Shown: piece after piece, positions 40,990 through 47,020 of the stretch | Numbering within the stretch: the first letter of the stretch is position 1 | How the letters are laid out: every line of letters begins with the position of its first letter | Made by a program: the position numbers and the translations under genes | From: Segetibacter sp. | GTDB taxonomy: Bacteria > Bacteroidota > Bacteroidia > Chitinophagales > Chitinophagaceae | NCBI RefSeq assembly: GCF_025963695.1 | Contig: NZ_JAOQAH010000062.1 | Span: 1-47,020, forward strand | Length of the DNA: 47,020 nucleotides | Direction of reading: 5' to 3' | Notes under the pieces: model-generated | What the model was told of the DNA's origin: nothing | Seen by the model: the letters and a program-made list of their open reading frames with translations, nothing else | The model's database searches: none

Positions 40990-41733
40990 TTATTTATAAC
41001 TCATCAAACTAAGTCTTATACCATAACTGCCGTCTTCATACTTTGCTGGTGGAGGAGTTGTTTGCCATGTCCAGTGTAAAAATTCCTTATAAATCATTCC
41101 TACACCTTTTGCATAGACTTCTGTTCCAAGGTTTCTCTGCTGGTAATTATTTCGATCGAAAGGACCGGAAGGCGTGGTTTCATCTTGCTGAAAAACAGTT
41201 ACGGTATTATCGTAAATTCTATTTAAAACTTTAAAAGGCTGACCAAGATCTTTGTATTCATATTGCCACTCGTCCAGGTAGCCTACTGTGGTATTAAGAG
41301 ATTTAGTGTCTATATAAGAATGCCCTTTCCATGTATTTCCTTCTGTAACCGGTGCATGTAATTTTAAAAATCTGAAGTTGTTATCTATAAATTCTACATT
41401 TTGCCTGGTAGGCGTTGCTACAAAAGTAGCAGCAGATTGCCAGGTTTTTAAACCGGCGGTATCTCTTATAAATCTAAAGATGCGATAAGAAATCCGGCCC
41501 TGGTTGTCAGTAAAAGTTGATTCAACAGAGTCTTTTGCGTGAAAACTTTTAACTGCCAGGGAAGATCCAAATGACCCAAGAACGGTAGAGTCTAACCTGT
41601 ATAAAAATGTTTTACCTACTGCAAGGGGATAATAATCATTTAAGGTACCTACGTTTAAAGTCTCTGTTTCTTTTTTACACCCAACAACAACAAACAAAAA
41701 GAATACAAGTAAAACATTCAATAATTTTTTCAT
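40990..41733 (-). CDS. Lipoprotein of unknown function
   Basis: The 247-residue product has a lipoprotein signal (MKKLLNVLLVFFLFVVVGCK, lipobox VVVGC). The mature part begins LNDYYPLAVGKTFLYRLDST, a pattern seen in Bacteroidota lipoproteins with a conserved start 'YYPLxxGxxxxY'. The rest looks beta-rich, with Trp and Tyr repeats (WKGHSYIDTK, YLDEWQYEYK, EFLHWTWQTT). I do not recognise a function. It is upstream of the S8 protease gene in the same direction with a 64-bp gap, so they may be co-transcribed. Confidence 0.78.
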   Translation of the reverse strand: MKKLLNVLLVFFLFVVVGCKKETETLNVGTLNDYYPLAVGKTFLYRLDSTVLGSFGSSLAVKSFHAKDSVESTFTDNQGRISYRIFRFIRDTAGLKTWQSAATFVATPTRQNVEFIDNNFRFLKLHAPVTEGNTWKGHSYIDTKSLNTTVGYLDEWQYEYKDLGQPFKVLNRIYDNTVTVFQQDETTPSGPFDRNNYQQRNLGTEVYAKGVGMIYKEFLHWTWQTTPPPAKYEDGSYGIRLSLMSYK

Positions 41734-41924
41734 TCAGATAAATTCAGCTGTAAGGTAATTACTTTCTAATAATACAAAAGGTGATAAGCTAAAACGAAAA
41801 AAAACTTCACATGTTGCAGGTATTTTTCTTGATTATAAGTCGAAAAAGTGATTTCGAAAAAGCTTCATAAATATTAAGGTTCAAAAATTTCCAGCTTAGT
41901 TTTTTTAACACATTAAAAAATTGT

Positions 41925-41968
41925 TATCTTTAAATAGAAGAAAATGCCAGGTCTCCAGCCTGGTTTTT
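41925..41968 (+). promoter_or_regulatory. Promoter and leader hairpin with T run before a small gene
   Basis: TATCTTTA (41925-41932) is one mismatch from TAnnTTTG. Transcription from about 41939 would begin just before a stem, CCAGG (41947-41951) with CCTGG (41959-41963), followed directly by five T residues (41964-41968). The small gene starts at 41997. A terminator-like hairpin at the very 5' end of the transcript may act as an attenuator, a stabilising cap or a binding site. Confidence 0.5.
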
Positions 41969-41996
41969 ATAAGGACGAATTTTAACAATCACCGCC

Positions 41997-42200
41997 ATGA
42001 CACATTTTTACTCCTACCCAAAGTCAAGTATCGAAGCACAAATACATGAAGAAGAAGTTCAATACAACGAAGCTTTTAGAATGAAGGCAGAATTTGCTGT
42101 GTTAAAAGCCATTCAACAAAAAATTAAGCGACTGAAAGCCGAACTTAATAAACAAAAACCGGAAGTAAGCTGCAACGGAAGTTTTTCAACTGCCAATTGA
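41997..42200 (+). CDS. Small basic coiled protein of unknown function
   Basis: The 67-residue product (start MTHFYSYPKSSIEAQIHEEE) is largely helical. A lysine-rich middle, LKAIQQKIKRLKAELNKQKP, could form a short coiled coil. No domain is recognised. Support for a real gene comes from the promoter and hairpin leader directly upstream and from the isolated position between a lipoprotein gene and a convergent methyltransferase gene. The function is unknown. Confidence 0.6.
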   Translation: MTHFYSYPKSSIEAQIHEEEVQYNEAFRMKAEFAVLKAIQQKIKRLKAELNKQKPEVSCNGSFSTAN

Positions 42201-42258
42201 TCTAAAATATTTCTTCAACAATTTCCTTGTTATCAGTAGTGATATTAATGCAAAAATC

Positions 42259-42287
42259 GCATCTTTTGCTGCGTCGCACACTTGAAC
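42259..42287 (+). repeat. Dispersed GYGTCRC repeat, copy 10 (C/G type)
   Basis: This copy reads GCATCTTTTGCTGCGTCGCA followed by CACTTGAAC. It lies in the gap between two convergent genes. Confidence 0.68.
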
Positions 42288-42316
42288 TTTTGTTGCCACT
42301 TCAACAATTCACTTCA

Positions 42317-43486
42317 TCATTGTGGGGATTTGAACAGCGCTGCAAACATTGTATCTGCTTTTATTTTGTACCCTTTTAATAACTCCATTTTTATCAATTC
42401 CAGCCCGGAAGTAGCTTTTATAAATTCAACCACTTCTTCGTTTTCTTTTTTTAATACAGAGCAGGTTATATATAAAAAATAGCTACCTTTTTTTAAATAT
42501 GAAATTGCATTTTTTGCAATGCTTTTTTGAAGGTTACTATATCTTATTATCTCTTCCTGTTTAAAAAAGACCAGCTCTTCGGGCGTCCTGCTCCATGTAC
42601 CGGAACCACTGCAAGGAGCATCACAAATAATTAAATCAAATGCAGACTGTTTTAATGAACCAGATAAACTTGCGGAATTAGTAAGGTCTGCTACAAAAGA
42701 GTGATAATTTTTAATTCCAGCCTCTTTAAAACGATTATGAAGGTTTTGAATAATGGATAGACGAACATCAGAAACGGTTAATTGAACATCAGAAACCAAA
42801 TCATAAGTCATAATAGATTTGCCGCCACTTGCGGCACAACAATCCCATACCTTAACTGGTGTGTTAAAATCTTTTACCGGAAGCAACTCCCCTACCCGTT
42901 GTGAATTCAAATCCTGTATTACTACCTCTTTATTGATATCTAAAATATTTTCAAGCTTTGTTCCATTTGCAAAAGCAAAACAATTTTCGATTATTTCTTT
43001 AAAAGAGGTTTTTGCCGCGATTAGTTTGCTTTTCACTACTCCTGTTTTTCCTGGTCTCACACGAACAAAGAGATCAGGCTGAATAAAAAACGAACTACTA
43101 AAGGTCTCTATATCCATCCCTTCGGACAGCTCACCCTCAAAAGGAAATATCGCCTTTACATCGATTTCTGCTAACCTTAGTTTCTGAGATAAAGGTTGAG
43201 TAATAGAACCGTTCCATTCCGGCTTTTCATTTTGCAATAACTCGTTAGGAACTGTGGTAGATAAAAAAAGGCCTGCTAACATCTTTTCATGTGTAGTTTT
43301 CTCTTTCAGCGCAAAACCCAATCGAAAATAGCTGTAGCATAAAGAACTGATTGTTTTCCTGTCGCGGCTACCATATTTTTTTTCTTTTGAAAAGAAGTCT
43401 TTAAGAAATACTGTTAAGGGCATCTCCCCTTTATAATGAGCGACTATTGTCTTAGCGGTATTTAAATGAGAAAAGAATCGTGACAT
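42317..43486 (-). CDS. RsmB/NOP-type RNA (cytosine-5)-methyltransferase
   Basis: From the ATG at 43486 the protein is 389 residues (MSRFFSHLNTAKTIVAHYKG); an ATG 63 bases upstream gives an unlikely hydrophobic prefix. The SAM-binding motif is VWDCCAASGGKSIMTYDL. Motif IV is CDAPCSGSGTWSR with the Pro-Cys, and motif VI is ITCSVLKKENEEVV with the catalytic Cys. These are the two cysteines of RNA m5C methyltransferases. The family includes RsmB, which methylates C967 of 16S rRNA; the exact target here is unproven. It is a single gene on the minus strand. Confidence 0.9.
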   Translation of the reverse strand: MSRFFSHLNTAKTIVAHYKGEMPLTVFLKDFFSKEKKYGSRDRKTISSLCYSYFRLGFALKEKTTHEKMLAGLFLSTTVPNELLQNEKPEWNGSITQPLSQKLRLAEIDVKAIFPFEGELSEGMDIETFSSSFFIQPDLFVRVRPGKTGVVKSKLIAAKTSFKEIIENCFAFANGTKLENILDINKEVVIQDLNSQRVGELLPVKDFNTPVKVWDCCAASGGKSIMTYDLVSDVQLTVSDVRLSIIQNLHNRFKEAGIKNYHSFVADLTNSASLSGSLKQSAFDLIICDAPCSGSGTWSRTPEELVFFKQEEIIRYSNLQKSIAKNAISYLKKGSYFLYITCSVLKKENEEVVEFIKATSGLELIKMELLKGYKIKADTMFAALFKSPQ

Positions 43487-43561
43487 ACAAAATTTACAAT
43501 AGTACAATAAAAAGACCCAAAGTAAGCAGTCAGGCTTTCCTGATATCAAATCGCAAATAAT

Positions 43562-43591
43562 AAAAAGAGGCCCTCCAATCGAGGACCTCTT
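43562..43591 (-). terminator. Terminator after the enolase-superfamily gene
   Basis: AAGAGG (43565-43570) pairs with CCTCTT (43586-43591), with an inner CCTC/GAGG stem. Read on the minus strand it is followed by T residues (43566-43562). It lies about 60 bp after the stop at 43650. Confidence 0.68.
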
Positions 43592-43649
43592 AAGTCATGT
43601 TAGCAAAAGCGGATGCTTGTGCACTGTTATAATTGCTTAAACAATATGT

Positions 43650-45137
43650 CTAACTAAATATCCTGTCATGAGAACGCTTATCATTCCACTGAGGAGTTGG
43701 GGCGAAATAACTTTTATCGCTGGCATGGAGATGCTGTTTTACTACATCATCATTTAGTTCAATTCCCAGTCCGGGAGCAGTAAGGGGAACATTTGCGTAA
43801 CCTTTCGTAATCAACTTTCTACCATCGGTTGTTTTAACCATACTTTCCCACCACGGCAGGTCAACTGAATGGTGTTCGAGCGCTAAAAAGTTTTGGGTAG
43901 CAGCCGCACAGTGTACGTTAGCCATAAACGAAACCGGAGTACCAGCCTGGTGCATCGCCATCGCTATTCCATGTTCTTCTGCGTAGTCACCAATTCTTTT
44001 TGTTTCTAAAAGTCCTCCTGATGAAGCCAAGTCAGGGTGAACGATATCAACTGCATGCGCATCTATTAATGGCTTAAAGTTTTTTAGTAAGAAAATGTCT
44101 TCGCCAGTAAGTGTGGGAGTTTCTAAAGCATCAGACATAGTTTTCCATTGGTCGGTATATTCCCATGAAACAATGTCTTCTAACCATGCAAGCCGGTATT
44201 TTTCCAGTGCTCTGCCTAATCGTATCCCGTTATTTAAATCAAAATGTCCGTAATGGTCGGTTGAAAGCGGGATATCGTAACCTATCATACTTCTTGCAGT
44301 ATCTACGATCTTCGCCAATTCATCCAAGCCCTTGTCGGTGATTTGTATTTGAGTGAAGGGATGCAAAGTATTAGAGTAGGCCATGTAATTGCTACCCCCC
44401 CACTGTTGCAATGTTTTCCTTTCACTTAACCAGGCGTTCGCATTAACCAATGTACCTGGAATTTTTAACAGTTCGCCAATTGAAACATCCATTTTTAACC
44501 ATGAATATCCCTGGTCTTCGGTACGAAATTTAATCAGCTTCCTTTGCTCTTCGGGTGAAGATGCCTCTGGGGTATCAGCATACATCCTTATACTGTCACG
44601 GTATCTTCCGCCCAGCAACTGCCATGCAGGTACATTATAAGCTTTACCACAAATATCCCACAAGGCCATTTCTACTCCACAAACGCCCCCTGCCTGGCGT
44701 GCCTGACCACCAAACTGTTTGATTACCTTGAAGATCATTTCAACATTACAAGGGTTTAGTCCTAAAATGCGACTTTTCAGCATTAACGCGTATCGCTCGT
44801 CAGCTCCATCTCTAACTTCTCCCAGCCCATAGATGCCCTGGTTTGTGTCGATACGAATAATGGCAGTACGACCAAGAACCGTTGTAACCGCGTAGCGCAC
44901 ATCGGTAATCTTCAGGTCCGACGGAGCTCCAAAACGCTTCACTCCTCCTGTAGTTTGTGCAATGATATCTTCTATTGGAGTACACAGAAAAGAACTACCT
45001 AAAGCAATACCTCCTAAAGTTGATTTTTTGAAAAAGGAACGCCTGCTATTTTCCTGTACAGGAGTTGTGCTTGCAGGCTCATTAATTTCAGGGTCTTTAA
45101 GACCCATTTTTGCTAATAGCTTTTGAGATGGAGTCAT
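43650..45137 (-). CDS. Tat-exported mandelate racemase/muconate lactonising family enzyme (sugar acid dehydratase-like)
   Basis: The 495-residue protein has an N-terminal twin-arginine signal (NSRRSFFKKSTLGGIALGSS, residues about 31-50). The enolase-superfamily core follows: an N-terminal lid domain with RDGADERYALMLKSRILGLN and the barrel. Metal-binding regions are visible as STDHYGHFD, LAWLEDIVSWEY and LTGEDIF, with the catalytic His region VDIVHPDLASSGG and MHQAGTPVSF. The layout fits D-galactonate/gluconate dehydratase-like enzymes, and the export signal suits action on sugar acids in the periplasm. It lies beside a SusC/SusD pair in the same direction and may belong to that uptake locus. 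Confidence 0.86.
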   Translation of the reverse strand: MTPSQKLLAKMGLKDPEINEPASTTPVQENSRRSFFKKSTLGGIALGSSFLCTPIEDIIAQTTGGVKRFGAPSDLKITDVRYAVTTVLGRTAIIRIDTNQGIYGLGEVRDGADERYALMLKSRILGLNPCNVEMIFKVIKQFGGQARQAGGVCGVEMALWDICGKAYNVPAWQLLGGRYRDSIRMYADTPEASSPEEQRKLIKFRTEDQGYSWLKMDVSIGELLKIPGTLVNANAWLSERKTLQQWGGSNYMAYSNTLHPFTQIQITDKGLDELAKIVDTARSMIGYDIPLSTDHYGHFDLNNGIRLGRALEKYRLAWLEDIVSWEYTDQWKTMSDALETPTLTGEDIFLLKNFKPLIDAHAVDIVHPDLASSGGLLETKRIGDYAEEHGIAMAMHQAGTPVSFMANVHCAAATQNFLALEHHSVDLPWWESMVKTTDGRKLITKGYANVPLTAPGLGIELNDDVVKQHLHASDKSYFAPTPQWNDKRSHDRIFS

Positions 45138-45276
45138 GTTGGTTATGGAATGTTAGTTTTAAAAATTGAAAATAATAGACAAGTATTTATAGTAATATGA
45201 ATTGCTTTTTTGCCGGAATATGTTACCCTGAAGCTTTTCTACATTTTGAAAAAAAGTTGCAAAATGATTTGCTGAT

Positions 45277-45305
45277 GAACGAAATGCGACGCAACGATGC
45301 TCCAA
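45277..45305 (-). repeat. Dispersed GYGTCRC repeat, copy 11 (C/G type)
   Basis: On the minus strand this reads GGAGCATCGTTGCGTCGCAT followed by TTCGTTC, so the left half and core are intact and the right arm is diverged. It lies between the SusD gene and the enolase-superfamily gene. Confidence 0.55.
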
Positions 45306-45352
45306 AGACAACAGCTGCCTGTATTTAAAAGCAATAGCACTTAAACATCTGA

Positions 45353-46882
45353 TCATTGTTTATCCCACCATACCCGTGTGTCTAAATTATCAGGACCCTG
45401 CGCAGCAACAGCGACTTTAAGGTTTTCGGGGTTTACAGAAACCTCAGCATTAGGATAAGTAAGTCTCCTGATAAAAGTACCTGAAATAGTCTTTCCCGGA
45501 TAAGGATTTGGAGCTAACACAGGAAATCCGCTTCTTCTGAAATTAGCCCATGCTTCGGGGCCATTTAAAAACGAAGCAACCCAATATTGTGTATTGATTT
45601 GTTCTAATGCTTTTGAAGGATCCAAGGGATTTGCAGCTAAATATTCTGCTATAGCGGAAGCCGGAACGGCAGAACCAGCATCGTAAGTGGCCAACTGTTC
45701 CATGTGTGCACGAACGCCCGTTGCGAAATAGCTTGCTGGTGTACCGGTTGTAATCCATCCTCTTTGCGCAGCCTCTGCAAGTAAGAGATTTGTTTGGGCT
45801 GCCGTAACAAAGTAAACAGGTGCGGTGAGTTTTGCCATACGACGCCGGTCTAGCTGGCTGAATTCGTAAAAGCTGGTAAGGCCTTTTGCTGTAGCCACTG
45901 CTGCAATTGTACCGTTATCATACCCCATTGGCATACCCACCTGCCTTGTAGGATCAGTAGTTCCGGCAGCAGGTGTTTGGTCTGGGCCTGATTTTGCGCC
46001 GATATACCTTATTGCTATTGCAGGTAAACGCGGATCATTTGTAGTTTTTAAATAATTAACAAAAGGCTCAGCAAGGTAATAGTTTGCCGCCTCTGTTGAA
46101 TTTAATGTGCCGCTAATATTCGCTGTATAATCATTAGTAGTTCTAAAATACGCATTATCTGCATTTGTCAGAATTACTCCACCGGCAACCGCCGCCTGAA
46201 CAACTTGCTGGGCTTTTGCTGCATCAACCTTGGTAAGCCTCATGCCTGCTCTTAATAAAAGAGAATAGCCAAATTTTTTCCATTGCGCTATGTTACCACC
46301 ATATAATACTTCTCCGGTTTCTATTGCACCCACGGGATTTAAAGCAGCAGACGCTTCAGTAAGCTCTGTTATTAGTTTTGGGTAGATATCTTGCTGGGCA
46401 TCATACCTCGGTAAAAATGTTTGCTCTATATATCCTAAACCAGCTTCCGTATACGGGATGTTGCCATAGCTATCTGTTAATACCATAAACGCCCGGGCTT
46501 GCAGTATACGGGCCATGTTCATTAGGTTGCTTCTTGCCGGTACATCTTTTGTTCTGGCTATTACATCTCGTGTATTACGTATCACGTTACGATAATAAGC
46601 TTGCCATAAATCTTCCGTAATGTCGCGATTGTCCTGGTTAAAGTTTGCTCCTGCTAACAATCCTGAATTGGGTGTAACCATCTGCTGAACAATAGACATC
46701 TCGTAAGTAAGAGAAGTTGAACTAGTAAAGTTAGAATTAACAATAGCGGTATTAAGTTGAAAAACAGGATCAATAGCAGTGGCGCTTGTTTTATTTTGAT
46801 TTAATTCGGATAACCCTTTATCGCATGATGTCGCAAATAACAATAAAACTATAGGGAGACTAACGTTAAATATTTTTTTCAT
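45353..46882 (-). CDS. SusD/RagB-like nutrient-binding lipoprotein
   Basis: The 509-residue protein has a lipoprotein signal (MKKIFNVSLPIVLLLFATSC, lipobox FATSC). It is predominantly helical with tetratricopeptide-like helices, including NLMNMARILQARAFMVLTDS and YGNIPYTEAG, the hallmark of SusD-like proteins. The N-terminus (LNQNKTSATAIDPVFQLNTA) fits the SusD_like2 subgroup. Such proteins sit over the SusC channel at the cell surface and pass substrate to it. It follows the SusC-type gene with a 12-bp gap, so the two are co-transcribed. The substrate is not evident, though a sugar acid would fit the downstream enzyme. Confidence 0.92.
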   Translation of the reverse strand: MKKIFNVSLPIVLLLFATSCDKGLSELNQNKTSATAIDPVFQLNTAIVNSNFTSSTSLTYEMSIVQQMVTPNSGLLAGANFNQDNRDITEDLWQAYYRNVIRNTRDVIARTKDVPARSNLMNMARILQARAFMVLTDSYGNIPYTEAGLGYIEQTFLPRYDAQQDIYPKLITELTEASAALNPVGAIETGEVLYGGNIAQWKKFGYSLLLRAGMRLTKVDAAKAQQVVQAAVAGGVILTNADNAYFRTTNDYTANISGTLNSTEAANYYLAEPFVNYLKTTNDPRLPAIAIRYIGAKSGPDQTPAAGTTDPTRQVGMPMGYDNGTIAAVATAKGLTSFYEFSQLDRRRMAKLTAPVYFVTAAQTNLLLAEAAQRGWITTGTPASYFATGVRAHMEQLATYDAGSAVPASAIAEYLAANPLDPSKALEQINTQYWVASFLNGPEAWANFRRSGFPVLAPNPYPGKTISGTFIRRLTYPNAEVSVNPENLKVAVAAQGPDNLDTRVWWDKQ

Positions 46883-46894
46883 AATTCGCTCTTA

Positions 46895-47020
46895 TTAAAA
46901 TTTAATATTTAGATTCAAACCAAGACTTCTGGTAGAAGGAAGACCGGTAGATTCCATACCAACAAGATTATCAGAACTGTATCCAAAAGTTTCGGGATCA
47001 ATATTATCAACCCATTTCTT
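46895..47020 (-). CDS. SusC/RagA-type TonB-dependent receptor, C-terminal fragment
   Basis: Only the last 41 residues are inside the window: a segment starting KKWVDNIDPETFGYSSDN and ending TRSLGLNLNIKF before the stop. The final strand with aromatic C-terminal Phe, preceded by 'GLPSTRSLGLNL', is the standard end of SusC-type outer-membrane barrels. The gene continues beyond the right end, so this is partial because of the window edge, not a broken gene. It is the upstream partner of the SusD gene. Confidence 0.88.
   Translation of the reverse strand, partial: KKWVDNIDPETFGYSSDNLVGMESTGLPSTRSLGLNLNIKF

Noticed and set aside
45159..45356. 65-codon minus-strand open frame between the SusD and enolase-superfamily genes
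   Set aside because: It overlaps the end of the SusD gene and a repeat copy and has no recognisable features.

Overview
The window looks like a chromosomal segment of a Bacteroidota bacterium, most likely a member of the Chitinophagaceae or a close relative. The signs are a SusD-like lipoprotein directly downstream of a SusC-type receptor C-terminus, a subtilase with a type IX-type C-terminal region, many lipoproteins and Tat-exported enzymes, TAnnTTTG-like -7 promoter elements, few Shine-Dalgarno sites, and AT-leaning intergenic DNA. I see no rRNA, tRNA, CRISPR array, transposase, integrase or phage genes.

Layout. 0.4-1.2 kb: a DUF2975 membrane protein and its small HTH regulator behind a perfect inverted repeat. 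1.2-1.85 kb: a gene-poor, repeat-rich stretch. 1.85-4.9 kb: an exported sugar isomerase-like TIM barrel, then a radical SAM/DUF4130 DNA-metabolism pair behind a palindromic promoter. 5.0-6.6 kb: a ROK sugar kinase-like protein and a SIS (phosphoheptose isomerase-like) protein. 6.8-8.6 kb: an exported nucleoside hydrolase and a secreted protein built of 23-residue repeats. 9.0-10.9 kb: two exported ferritin-like proteins and a small basic DUF6496 protein. 11.1-19.9 kb: a LigT-like 2H phosphoesterase, an AI-2E family transporter, a signalling cluster (REC-histidine kinase, stand-alone CheB, stand-alone CheR, giant CHASE3-GAF hybrid kinase) and an ECF sigma factor. 20-23.8 kb: dipeptide epimerase, release factor 3 with a structured leader, and an exported methyltransferase. 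24-30 kb: an SMP-30-like lipoprotein and a tesA-ybbA-ybbP-like locus with two arylesterases divergent from an ABC ATPase and FtsX-type permease. 30-35 kb: an M19 dipeptidase and a two-domain M16 protease. 35-37.1 kb: a three-gene operon around a bacterial release-factor-like (baeRF) protein. 37.4-41.7 kb: HupE/UreJ-like membrane protein, esterase, S8 protease, lipoprotein. 42-47 kb: a small orphan gene with a hairpin leader, an RsmB-type rRNA methyltransferase, a Tat-exported enolase-superfamily enzyme, SusD and the end of SusC.

The strongest unexplained pattern is a short interspersed repeat, about 20-40 bp, present at least eleven times and always outside confident genes. Its core is G-Y-G-T-C-R-C followed by CAC and often TTGTAC. 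The two variable core bases change together (T with A, or C with G), which keeps the dyad intact. Copies favour gene 3' ends and convergent junctions.

The second candidate for new biology is the baeRF operon. A 79-residue protein is a stand-alone paralogue of the N-terminal module of the large release-factor-like protein, with a small acidic protein between them whose start codon follows the first gene's stop directly. All functions are inferred from reading the translated sequences; no database search was run.
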